64,000 bases of DNA from positions 310,001 through 374,000 of the forward strand of contig CAZIPC010000001.1 of the NCBI GenBank assembly GCA_964541155.1. The letters run 5' to 3'. The position numbers and the translations under genes are program-made. How positions within the stretch are numbered: position 1 is the stretch's first letter; each line of letters opens with the position of its first letter. This stretch comes from UBA4416 sp964541155 (lineage in GTDB: Bacteria > Bacteroidota > Bacteroidia > B-17B0 > Aurantibacillaceae). Below, one piece after another: positions 44,389-52,684 of the stretch. Below the pieces are notes generated by a model. The model was not told where the DNA came from and did not search any database. It saw only the letters and a list, made by a program, of their open reading frames with translations.

Positions 44389-44883
44389 TTATTTTTTTTC
44401 TAAAGGAGCTCCTTGTGATGGAGAATTTGCTGGAAAAGCCTCTTCTACAGGCTTAGGAGATATATTACCAGTGATTTGTAATGTTTGAGTACCAGTTTTT
44501 GAATTTGATTGTACTGAAATAGATTTATTAATAGGCCCTACTCTATTAGAATCATATTTCACTTTTATTTCACCAGATTTTCCAGGTAAAATAGGATCTT
44601 TTGGACACTGCGGAACAGTACAACCACAAGAACCCTGACACATCGTTAGAATTAATGGCTCTTTACCTATATTTTTAAATTTAAAAACACATTCTCCATT
44701 TGCACCCTGAACAATATTTCCATAATCGTGAACCATTTTTTCAAATTTAATTTCAGCTTTACTAACAGGAGCAACTGTAGCTGCTGCATCATGATTATGC
44801 CCATCGTTAGCATTATGTTCTTGAGCAAAAGAAGTAAAGCTTAAAGAAGCAATAAACCCCAGTGTGTAAATTAATTTTTTCAT
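44389..44883 (-). CDS. DUF1573 family secreted protein (first of three)
   Basis: This 164-residue protein has a signal peptide ending S-F-A-Q and then a short His/Asp-rich stretch, H-N-A-N-D-G-H-N-H-D, which looks able to bind metal. The DUF1573 domain has H-D-Y-G-N-I-V-Q-G-A-N-G, F-K-F-K-N-I-G-K-E-P-L and Q-G-S-C-G-C-T-V-P-Q-C with three close Cys. A proline-rich tail follows. It heads the five-gene minus-strand run and is divergent from valS. I found no exact TAnnTTTG element for it; a TATCTTTA near 44940 is one base off. Confidence 0.86.
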   Translation of the reverse strand: MKKLIYTLGFIASLSFTSFAQEHNANDGHNHDAAATVAPVSKAEIKFEKMVHDYGNIVQGANGECVFKFKNIGKEPLILTMCQGSCGCTVPQCPKDPILPGKSGEIKVKYDSNRVGPINKSISVQSNSKTGTQTLQITGNISPKPVEEAFPANSPSQGAPLEKK

Positions 44884-44968
44884 ATTATATTTTTATTTAG
44901 TTTTTTGTTTCAAAAAATATTTATCAATATCGTGGCATAAAGATAGCACGCATATGGTTTACTATGAT

Positions 44969-44976
44969 TATTTTTG
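44969..44976 (+). promoter_or_regulatory. -7 element of the valS promoter
   Basis: TATTTTTG matches TAnnTTTG, 30 bases before the valS ATG at 45007. No good -33 TTG is visible. Confidence 0.45.
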
Positions 44977-45006
44977 CGAAATTTAACAAAAATTTCAATA
45001 CAATAG

Positions 45007-47646
45007 ATGGAAATCGCAAAAACATATAATTCTGCCCAAGCAGAAAAAACTTGGTATCAATATTGGTTAGACAACAACTTTTTCAAATCAGTTCCAGATC
45101 ATAGAACTCCTTATACAATTGTTATACCACCACCTAATGTTACTGGTGTTTTACACATGGGGCACATGTTAAATAATACCATACAAGACGTATTAATAAG
45201 ACGTGCTCGTATGCTAGGATACAATGCGTGTTGGGTTCCTGGAACAGACCACGCAAGTATTGCTACTGAAGCAAAAGTTGTTGCTTTACTTAAAGAAAAA
45301 GGAATCAATAAAGCTGATTTAAGCAGAGAAGATTTCTTAAAACACGCATGGGATTGGAAAGAAAAGTACGGTGGAATTATTTTAGAGCAATTAAAAAAAC
45401 TTGGTGCAAGTTGCGATTGGGATAGAACTCGATTTACAATGCAAGAAGATATGAGCGAAGCAGTAATTGATGTTTTTATTGATCTTTACAATAAAGGACA
45501 CATATACCGTGGAGTTCGAATGGTAAATTGGGATCCTCAAGGTTTAACAGCAGTTAGTGATGAAGAAGTAATATATAAAGAAGCTCAAAGCAAATTAGTT
45601 TACGTTAAGTATCAAATACAAAACTCAGACGAATTTATAACAGTAGCTACAACAAGGCCTGAAACTATTATGGGTGATACTGCTGTTTGTGTTAATCCAA
45701 CAGATGAACGTTATTCTCATTTAAAAGGAAAACACGTTATTGTTCCAATTGTAAATCGAGTAGTTCCAATCATTTTTGATGAATACGTTGATAAAGAATT
45801 TGGTACAGGAACTTTAAAAGTAACACCAGCTCACGATATTAATGATTTTAACTTAGGACAAAAACATAAATTACAAACCATAGATGTTTTAAACCCTAAC
45901 GGAACCATTTCGGAGGCTGCTGGCGAATACATTGGACTAGATCGTTTTGCTTGTAGAAAACAAATTATTAAAGATTTAGAAGTACTAGGATTAATTATAA
46001 AGATTGAAGATATTAAAAATAAAATTGGTTACAGCGAACGTACAAGTGCTGTAATAGAGCCTCGCTTGAGTATGCAATGGTTTTTAAAGATGGAAAATGT
46101 TAGTAAACCAGCTTTAGAAAATGTTGTAAACGGAGAAATTAAATTAATTCCAGAAAAGTTCATTAATACTTATAAACACTGGATGGAAAACGTACACGAT
46201 TGGTGTATTAGCCGTCAATTATGGTGGGGACAACGTATTCCTGCATGGTACGATAACCAAGGTAATACGGTTATTTGTAAAACAAAAGAAGAAGCTATAG
46301 AATTATTAAAAGCAAAAAACACGACTTTAGATGTTAATGACATAAATCAAGATGAAGATGTTCTTGACACATGGTTCTCATCTTGGTTATGGCCTATTAC
46401 TGTTTTTGATCCAAAAGTTATTAGAAACGGTAAAGCACACGCAAATGCTGATTTAAAATACTATTACCCTACTAACGATTTAGTAACTGCCCCAGAAATT
46501 TTATTTTTTTGGGTAGCTCGAATGGCAATTGCTGGTTATGAATGGATGCAAGAAAAACCATTTAGTAATGTATATCTTACAGGAATTGTAAGAGATAAAT
46601 TAGGCAGAAAAATGAGCAAAAGCTTAGGTAATTCGCCTGACCCATTAGACTTAATTGAAAAATATGGAGCTGATGGCGTTAGAGTTGGTATGTTGTTATG
46701 TTCTCCTGCAGGAAACGACTTAATGTTTGATGAAAGTTACTGCGAACAAGGACGTAATTTTGCTAATAAAGTATGGAATGCTTTTCGTTTAATTAAAGGT
46801 TTTGAAGTTGACCAAGTTTCACAACCTGAATCTTCAAAAGCAGCAATAACTTGGTTTGAAAATAAATTATCTGAACAATTAGAAATTATAAACGATCACT
46901 ACTCTAAATATAGAATGAGTGATGCCTTAATGACAACATACAAATTAGTGTGGGACGATTTTTGCGCATGGTATTTAGAAGCTATTAAACCTGATTTTAT
47001 TGATGGTAAAGCTCAACCAATTGATAAAGCAACTTATGATGCAACTATTAACTATTTAGAATCTTTATTAAAAATAATGCATCCTTGGATGCCGTTTATT
47101 ACAGAAGAAATTTGGCATTTAATAAAACAACGTGATGCTAAAGACTGTGTAATTATTGCTGAATGGCCAAAGACAAATGATAAAGATAGTAAGCTCTTAG
47201 CGGAATTTGAAGTAAGTAAAGACTTAGTGGCTACAGTACGTAATGTTCGTGCTCAAAAACAATTATCTCCTAAAGAAAAATTAGAAGTCATTGAAAAATC
47301 ACAAGCTACTCATTCTTATTTTGATAATACTGTTATTAAACTAGCAAACTTATCTTCATATTCTTATACTAAAGAAAAAGTAGAAGGAGCATTCTCATTT
47401 CAAATTAAAACAACTGAGTTTTATATTCCACTTTCTACCAACTTAAATAAAGAGGATGAAATTGAACGTTTAAGTAAAGAATTAGAATACAATAAAGGAT
47501 TTTTATTATCCGTTCAAAAAAAATTAGCAAACGAAAAATTTGTAGCAAATGCTAAGCCTGAGATTATTGCTGTTGAACGTAAAAAAGAAAGTGATGCTTT
47601 ATCTAAAATTAAAAACATAGAGGATCAGTTAGCCATTTTAAACTAA
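45007..47646 (+). CDS. valS: Valyl-tRNA synthetase
   Basis: ValS charges tRNA-Val with valine and edits mischarged threonine. At 879 residues it matches the bacterial form. The class I signature is H50-M-G-H53 in PPPNVTGVLHMGH. K535-M-S-K-S539 is the second signature. The editing (CP1) domain lies between, with T-T-R-P-E-T-I-M-G-D and a G-T-G-x-L-K-V-T-P-A-H-D block. D-E-D-V-L-D-T-W-F-S-S-W is in place. The C-terminal coiled-coil tRNA arm is at about 810-879. It is followed by a strong terminator shared with dusB. Confidence 0.97.
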   Translation: MEIAKTYNSAQAEKTWYQYWLDNNFFKSVPDHRTPYTIVIPPPNVTGVLHMGHMLNNTIQDVLIRRARMLGYNACWVPGTDHASIATEAKVVALLKEKGINKADLSREDFLKHAWDWKEKYGGIILEQLKKLGASCDWDRTRFTMQEDMSEAVIDVFIDLYNKGHIYRGVRMVNWDPQGLTAVSDEEVIYKEAQSKLVYVKYQIQNSDEFITVATTRPETIMGDTAVCVNPTDERYSHLKGKHVIVPIVNRVVPIIFDEYVDKEFGTGTLKVTPAHDINDFNLGQKHKLQTIDVLNPNGTISEAAGEYIGLDRFACRKQIIKDLEVLGLIIKIEDIKNKIGYSERTSAVIEPRLSMQWFLKMENVSKPALENVVNGEIKLIPEKFINTYKHWMENVHDWCISRQLWWGQRIPAWYDNQGNTVICKTKEEAIELLKAKNTTLDVNDINQDEDVLDTWFSSWLWPITVFDPKVIRNGKAHANADLKYYYPTNDLVTAPEILFFWVARMAIAGYEWMQEKPFSNVYLTGIVRDKLGRKMSKSLGNSPDPLDLIEKYGADGVRVGMLLCSPAGNDLMFDESYCEQGRNFANKVWNAFRLIKGFEVDQVSQPESSKAAITWFENKLSEQLEIINDHYSKYRMSDALMTTYKLVWDDFCAWYLEAIKPDFIDGKAQPIDKATYDATINYLESLLKIMHPWMPFITEEIWHLIKQRDAKDCVIIAEWPKTNDKDSKLLAEFEVSKDLVATVRNVRAQKQLSPKEKLEVIEKSQATHSYFDNTVIKLANLSSYSYTKEKVEGAFSFQIKTTEFYIPLSTNLNKEDEIERLSKELEYNKGFLLSVQKKLANEKFVANAKPEIIAVERKKESDALSKIKNIEDQLAILN

Positions 47647-47682
47647 CAAAAAAGTCTCATTATATAATGAGACTTTTTTGTT
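47645..47682. terminator. Bidirectional terminator between valS and dusB
   Basis: A 38-base near-perfect palindrome with arms AACAAAAAAGTCTCATTA and its complement. It has T-runs on both strands and overlaps the last codons of both convergent genes. Confidence 0.92.
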
Positions 47683-48664
47683 AATACACGTTGTATTTTT
47701 CTGGAATTGATAATAGGATCTCTTTTATTTCCTCAATATTATCTGTGGTAACCAATTTCATTCTAGTATCTTTAAAGTGATCTATTCCTTTAAAATAATT
47801 AGTATAATGAGGTCTCATTTCTAAAACTCCTAATTTTGGACCTTTCCATTCAATTGATTTATTAAAATGAGCTAAGGCTACTTCTACTCTATTTTGTAAT
47901 GTTGGTTTCTCGAGATGTTCTCCTGTTTTCATAAAATGTTTTATTTCATTAAAAATCCAAGGATAACCAATACTTGCTCTTCCAATCATGATACCATCTA
48001 GCCCAAACTTATTTTTATATTCAACAGCCTTTTCAGGAGAAGTAATATCACCATTTCCAAATATAGGTATGTGCATTCGGGGATTATTTTTAACAGCCGC
48101 AATAGGTTCCCAGTTAGCATTTCCTTTATACATTTGAGCTCTGGTTCTTCCATGAACAGTTAACGCTTTAATACCAACATCTTGTAATCTTTCGGCAACT
48201 TCCATAATATTTATCATAGAATCATCCCATCCTAAACGAGTTTTAACAGTAACAGGTAAATTAGTAGATTTCACAACTGCTTTCGTTAAACGCACCATTA
48301 AATCCACATCTTTTAAAACACCAGCACCTGCCCCCTTGCAAACTACTTTTTTAACTGGGCATCCAAAATTTATATCTAATAAATCTGGTTGAGTAGCATC
48401 TACAATCTTAGCCGACATAGCCATTGCTTCTTCATCACCTCCAAAAATTTGAATACCTATTGGTTTTTCGTAATCAAAAATATCGAGTTTTTTTCTACTT
48501 TTAATAGCATCTCTAATTAATCCTTCGCTACTAATAAATTCAGTATACATTAAATCTGCTCCATATTTTTTGCAAACATATCTAAAAGGAGGATCACTCA
48601 CGTCCTCCATAGGAGCAAGTAATAATGGAAATTCTCCTAATTCTATGTTGGCAATTTTTACGAT
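47681..48664 (-). CDS. dusB: tRNA-dihydrouridine synthase DusB, apparent non-ATG start
   Basis: This flavin enzyme reduces a uridine in tRNA to dihydrouridine. The core shows the FMN region L-A-P-M-E-D-V-S-D, the catalytic Cys in N-F-G-C-P, V-K-T-R-L-G-W and G-N-G-D-I-T. The first ATG (48608-48610) begins at M-E-D-V, which would remove the first strand and part of the FMN site. The frame is open back to a TGA at 48698-48700 and reads V-K-I-A-N-I-E-L-G-E-F-P-L-L-L-A-P before that Met, the usual DusB N-terminus. No ATG, GTG or TTG lies there; ATC at 48662-48664 stands where homologues normally have Met. I give 48664 as the best start (327 residues). It overlaps no gene and lies 26 bases after the serine hydrolase stop. 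Confidence 0.88.
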   Translation of the reverse strand: MVKIANIELGEFPLLLAPMEDVSDPPFRYVCKKYGADLMYTEFISSEGLIRDAIKSRKKLDIFDYEKPIGIQIFGGDEEAMAMSAKIVDATQPDLLDINFGCPVKKVVCKGAGAGVLKDVDLMVRLTKAVVKSTNLPVTVKTRLGWDDSMINIMEVAERLQDVGIKALTVHGRTRAQMYKGNANWEPIAAVKNNPRMHIPIFGNGDITSPEKAVEYKNKFGLDGIMIGRASIGYPWIFNEIKHFMKTGEHLEKPTLQNRVEVALAHFNKSIEWKGPKLGVLEMRPHYTNYFKGIDHFKDTRMKLVTTDNIEEIKEILLSIPEKYNVY

Positions 48665-48690
48665 GGGTAAAGTTACTAATCTTTTAATAA

Positions 48691-49869
48691 TTATTCTTCA
48701 TCTTGTTCAGATTTAGCCACAGAATTTCTTGGCCCATCAATAGCAGAATATATTCTCCACGTAGCATATACACTACTATTCAATTTATTACTTAAAACTA
48801 TTACAGTTAAACTATCATTTAATCTTCGGTGAAATGATGTTCGATATCCGTGCCACCATCCATTATGAAACACTTCTTTTTCAATATCATTCATATTTTT
48901 CATTCTCCAACCAAATCCATAGTTACTTATTTTTTTTTCTGGACTATATGGCTCAAATGCCATTTTTTGAGTATTCTGATTTAATAATTTATTTTGATAC
49001 AAAGCAGTACTTAACAAAAATAAGTCAAAAGTAGTTGTATAAATTCCTTTATCTCCAACTACTCCGTCGTATCTATCATTTGCAACACAACTAAACTTAT
49101 GAGTATAACCACATGTAACATGTTCTTTTGTAGTATCTATATTTAAAGCTGTATAACTATGTTTCATTCCAAGAGGCTTAAACAACTCATCTTGCAAAAA
49201 AGTAGAAAATTTTTTTTGAGAAATTTTTTCAATAATTAATGCTAATAACACATAGTTAGTATTACTATAGTTAAACCTTAAATCTGGTTTTAAATAAGCC
49301 TTAGGTTTATACTTAATCATAATATCTAAAACCTTTTGATTATTTAAATTACATTCTGTATTACTTAAATAATCATTGCAAAAATAGGTGTAGTTTGGTA
49401 ATCCAGAGCGATGCGATAATAAATTCTTTATTGTGATATTTTTATAAGGAAATCCTAATAAAATATCAGATACATTTGTCTCTAATTTCAATTTTCCTTG
49501 CTCATACAATAGTAATGTTGCTATTCCTGTAATTACTTTAGATACTGAAGCCAATTGAAACAAAGATGTATCATTTAGCAATACGTTATTAGATTTTATG
49601 CTATAACCAAACGATTTTTTATAAATAATATTTTTACCCTTAGCTATTAATACATTTCCATTAAAAATATTGGCTTTGTGTAATTTAGTAAATAGTGTGT
49701 CTAATCTATAAATCTCTGCTTTATATTTTATCGAATCTATTTTTGTTTGAATATTTGGTTTTTCGGGTGTTTTATACTTTTTTATGTTAGAAGAGCCTTC
49801 TGTTTGATGGCAATCCACAATCATAAATGAAAAAAATATGATACTTATAATATATTTTAGAGAGTTCAA
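48691..49869 (-). CDS. Exported serine hydrolase, class C beta-lactamase/PBP fold
   Basis: This 392-residue protein has an N-terminal hydrophobic segment with M-I-V-D-C21, an imperfect lipobox (Asp before Cys), so lipidation is uncertain. The catalytic S-V-S-K of the SxxK type lies in F-Q-L-A-S-V-S-K-V. The Y-S-N motif follows in F-N-Y-S-N-T-N-Y, and H-N-G-W-W-H-G stands where the third K/H-x-G box is expected. Relatives include esterases, D-aminopeptidases and peptidoglycan-acting enzymes; true beta-lactamase activity is not implied. It ends 26 bases before the proposed dusB start on the same strand. Confidence 0.88.
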   Translation of the reverse strand: MNSLKYIISIIFFSFMIVDCHQTEGSSNIKKYKTPEKPNIQTKIDSIKYKAEIYRLDTLFTKLHKANIFNGNVLIAKGKNIIYKKSFGYSIKSNNVLLNDTSLFQLASVSKVITGIATLLLYEQGKLKLETNVSDILLGFPYKNITIKNLLSHRSGLPNYTYFCNDYLSNTECNLNNQKVLDIMIKYKPKAYLKPDLRFNYSNTNYVLLALIIEKISQKKFSTFLQDELFKPLGMKHSYTALNIDTTKEHVTCGYTHKFSCVANDRYDGVVGDKGIYTTTFDLFLLSTALYQNKLLNQNTQKMAFEPYSPEKKISNYGFGWRMKNMNDIEKEVFHNGWWHGYRTSFHRRLNDSLTVIVLSNKLNSSVYATWRIYSAIDGPRNSVAKSEQDEE

Positions 49870-49971
49870 TTTAAATTATTTTCCACAATCTTAATAAAAA
49901 TTATACTAAATGAATTTAATTATAACTTCAATTATTTAAAAACGAGTTGTTAATTACTATATTATCATAAA

Positions 49972-50000
49972 AAAAACCATCCATAAAATGGATGGTTTTT
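49972..50000 (-). terminator. Terminator after pnp
   Basis: AAAAACCATCCAT (49972-49984) pairs with ATGGATGGTTTTT (49988-50000) around a 3-base loop. On the minus strand the arm ends in a T-run, about 20 bases past the pnp stop. Confidence 0.9.
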
Positions 50001-50021
50001 AAATACAATATATCAACTATA

Positions 50022-52166
50022 TTAAGCTTTATTTTCTTCTTTCGAAATCTCAGGTTTTGGCATTGTAGCTTTACGAGATAATTTAGCTTTTCCATTTTTA
50101 GGATCAGTACCAATATATTTGACACTCACCATATCTCCTTCTTTTACTAATCCGTCTAAAGAATCAATACGTTTCCAATCGTATTCACTAATATGTAATA
50201 ATCCTTCTTTGCCAGGCATAAATTCAACAAATGCACCATAAGGCATAATAGATTTCACTTTAGCTTCATAAATTTCTCCCACTTCAGGTATAGCAACAAT
50301 ACCTTTTATTCTTGCAATGGCTGCTTTTAATTCTTCTAATTTTTCTGCAAAAATTTCTACTCGTCCAGTATTATCAACTTCTGTAATAGATATAGTTGCA
50401 TTCGTTTTCTTTTGAATATCTTGAATTACTTTACCTCCTGGTCCAATAATTGCGCCAATAAATTCTTGTGGAATAGTCATCACTTCAAAACGAGGTACAT
50501 TTTCGTTATAATCAGCTCTTGGAGCATCCATCGTTTTTAAAATTTCTCCCATAATGTGTAAACGACCGTCTTTAGCCTGTAATAAGGCTTTTTCCATAAC
50601 TTCATATGGTAAACCATTTACTTTTAAATCCATTTGTACCGCTGTAATTCCATCTTTCGTTCCACAAACTTTAAAATCCATGTCTCCTAAATGATCTTCA
50701 TCTCCTAGGATATCAGATAAAATAGCGTAATTTTTATTGTCAGATGATGTTATTAAACCCATTGCTATTCCTGTAACTGGCTTTGCTATTTTCACACCTG
50801 CATCCATTAATGCTAATGTTCCCGCACAAACAGTTGCCATTGATGATGAACCATTTGATTCTAATATATCAGAAACTACACGAACAGTATACGGTGTATC
50901 TGTAGGAACTACTTTTGATAATGCTCGTAATGCTAAATTACCATGTCCAACTTCTCTTCTTCCAACACCACGATTTGGTTTTGCCTCACCAGTTGAAAAA
51001 CCCGGGAAATTATAATGTAAAATAAATTTTGTTTCGCCACGATAAAATGCCCCATCAATTAGTTGGGCATCTTTACCTGTTCCTAAAGTTACAGTAGTTA
51101 ACGATTGGGTTTCACCACGTTGAAATATTGCCGAACCGTGAGCTCCAGGCAAATAACCTACTTCACTCCATATTGGACGAATTTGAGTTGTTTTACGACC
51201 ATCCAAACGAATTTGAGTATCTAATGTTGCCTGACGTACAGCATCATATTCAACACCATGATAATAAGTATTAATTAAAGCTTCTTTTTCTTTTAATTCT
51301 TCTTCGCTAAAAGTTGCCTTGTATTCATTTAACACCGCTTTAAAAGCTTCTTTACGTTCATTTTTATTAGGATTACCAGCCTTAGCTACAGCATAAACTT
51401 TATCATAGGTTGCTTTAGCTACAGCTTCCTTTAATTCTAAATCATGTTTTTCATGACAGTATTCTCTTTTTGGTTTCAATCCTGCTTTCTTAGCAAATTC
51501 ATTGATGGCATTAATTTGAACCTTAATCGCTTCATGAGCAAATTTAATAGCTTCTAACATTTCTGCTTCGCTAATTTCGCTCATTTCTCCCTCAACCATT
51601 GCAATATCAGTTGAAGATGCTGCAACAATCATATCAATTGTAGATAATGCTAATTGATCAATATCTGGATTTATAACTAGTTTACCATCTATTTTACCAA
51701 CACGTACTTCAGAAATTGGTCCATTAAAAGGTATATCTGAAACTGCAACTGCTGCAGATGCTGCTAGACCTACTAAGGCATCTGGCATTGTTTTTTTATC
51801 TGAAGAAATTAAAGACAACATGATTTGAGTATCTGCATGATAATCTTCTGGAAATAACGGACGCATTGCTCTATCAACGATACGAGATATTAAAACTTCA
51901 TAATCTGATAATTTTGCTTCTCTTCTAAAAAAACCACCAGGAAAACGGCCAGTTGCCGCATATTTCTCTTGATAATCTACTGTTAATGGTAAAAAGTCTA
52001 CGCCATCTTTAGCTTCTTTATTACTAACAACAGTAGCTAAAATCATTGTATTTCCTAATTTTACAACTACAGCGCCATCTGCTTGTTTGGCTAATTTACC
52101 TGTTTCTAAGGTTACTATTCGACCATCTCCTAGGTCAAACGAATGTTGAATTCCAATTTGTGACAT
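50022..52166 (-). CDS. pnp: Polyribonucleotide nucleotidyltransferase (PNPase)
   Basis: PNPase degrades RNA 3'-5' using phosphate and is part of RNA turnover. At 714 residues it has both RNase PH-like domains, the helical linker, a KH domain (about 555-620, I-I-G-P-G-G-K-V-I-Q) and an S1 domain (about 625-695, I-Y-E-A-K-V-K-S-I-M-P-Y-G-A-F-V-E-F). F-P-G-G-F-F-R-R-E and GSSSMATVCAGTLALMDAG are intact core motifs. It follows rpsO on the same strand, the classic rpsO-pnp order, but has its own TAnnTTTG element. A small hairpin in the 5' leader (52183-52201) may take part in autocontrol. Confidence 0.97.
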   Translation of the reverse strand: MSQIGIQHSFDLGDGRIVTLETGKLAKQADGAVVVKLGNTMILATVVSNKEAKDGVDFLPLTVDYQEKYAATGRFPGGFFRREAKLSDYEVLISRIVDRAMRPLFPEDYHADTQIMLSLISSDKKTMPDALVGLAASAAVAVSDIPFNGPISEVRVGKIDGKLVINPDIDQLALSTIDMIVAASSTDIAMVEGEMSEISEAEMLEAIKFAHEAIKVQINAINEFAKKAGLKPKREYCHEKHDLELKEAVAKATYDKVYAVAKAGNPNKNERKEAFKAVLNEYKATFSEEELKEKEALINTYYHGVEYDAVRQATLDTQIRLDGRKTTQIRPIWSEVGYLPGAHGSAIFQRGETQSLTTVTLGTGKDAQLIDGAFYRGETKFILHYNFPGFSTGEAKPNRGVGRREVGHGNLALRALSKVVPTDTPYTVRVVSDILESNGSSSMATVCAGTLALMDAGVKIAKPVTGIAMGLITSSDNKNYAILSDILGDEDHLGDMDFKVCGTKDGITAVQMDLKVNGLPYEVMEKALLQAKDGRLHIMGEILKTMDAPRADYNENVPRFEVMTIPQEFIGAIIGPGGKVIQDIQKKTNATISITEVDNTGRVEIFAEKLEELKAAIARIKGIVAIPEVGEIYEAKVKSIMPYGAFVEFMPGKEGLLHISEYDWKRIDSLDGLVKEGDMVSVKYIGTDPKNGKAKLSRKATMPKPEISKEENKA

Positions 52167-52182
52167 TTTGTTTTTGTTTAGT

Positions 52183-52201
52183 GTATCAACGTTTTTGATA
52201 C
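52183..52201 (-). promoter_or_regulatory. Small hairpin in the pnp 5' leader
   Basis: GTATCAA (52183-52189) pairs with TTGATAC (52195-52201) across five bases. It ends 16 bases before the pnp ATG. In E. coli, pnp leader structure is the target of PNPase autocontrol; a similar role here is inferred. Confidence 0.4.
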
Positions 52202-52229
52202 GATTTATATTTATTTTCTAATTTTTACG

Positions 52230-52237
52230 CAAAGATA
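52230..52237 (-). promoter_or_regulatory. -7 element for pnp
   Basis: On the minus strand TATCTTTG matches TAnnTTTG, downstream of the rpsO terminator-like hairpin and 63 bases before the pnp ATG. Confidence 0.45.
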
Positions 52238-52250
52238 ATAAAAATAAGAA

Positions 52251-52276
52251 AGGCACTTCGATTTCTCGAAATGCCT
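52251..52276 (-). terminator. Terminator-like hairpin between rpsO and pnp
   Basis: AGGCA-C-TTCGA pairs with TCGAA-A-TGCCT around TTTC, with one mismatch. T-rich sequence follows on the minus strand. It could end rpsO transcripts or act as an RNase III site, as in E. coli. Confidence 0.65.
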
Positions 52277-52302
52277 CTTAATTTTAATAAGAACTCATGT
52301 AA

Positions 52303-52572
52303 TTATTTACGAATATCTAATACCTTAATAACCGCACGGTAACGCATAATGTCGGTATTTTTTAAATAATCTAATAAAGCACGACGTTTACCAACTAAAT
52401 TTAATAAAGCGCGTTGTGTACCAAAATCTTTTTTATTATTTTTTAAGTGACCTGTTAAATGATCTATACGGTGAGTAAATAATGCCACTTGAGATTCAGC
52501 TGAACCTGTGTTTTTCTCGCTTCCACCGTGTTTTTTAAAAATGTCTTTCTTTACTTCTGATGTTAAATACAT
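52303..52572 (-). CDS. rpsO: 30S ribosomal protein S15
   Basis: S15 binds 16S rRNA early in small-subunit assembly and bridges to 23S rRNA. At 89 residues it is exactly the normal length. The helices are clear: F-K-K-H-G-G-S-E-K-N-T-G-S-A-E-S-Q, L-F-T-H-R-I-D-H-L-T-G-H-L-K-N-N-K-K-D and R-A-L-L-N-L-V-G-K-R-R-A-L-L-D-Y-L. A well-formed TTG-N19-TATATTTG promoter lies 38-67 bases upstream. Confidence 0.97.
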   Translation of the reverse strand: MYLTSEVKKDIFKKHGGSEKNTGSAESQVALFTHRIDHLTGHLKNNKKDFGTQRALLNLVGKRRALLDYLKNTDIMRYRAVIKVLDIRK

Positions 52573-52609
52573 GTTATTCTTCTTTTATTGTTATCTTTTT
52601 ATAGGGGCA

Positions 52610-52639
52610 CAAATATAAGACATTTTGTGATAAAAACAA
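52610..52639 (-). promoter_or_regulatory. rpsO promoter (-33 and -7)
   Basis: On the minus strand TTG (52639-52637) and TATATTTG (52617-52610) are separated by 19 bases, the consensus Bacteroidota spacing. This is the best-formed promoter I found in the window. Confidence 0.65.
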
Positions 52640-52684
52640 TAATTATTCACAATTAATGCTTTTTTTTGTTTAAATCAATGATTT

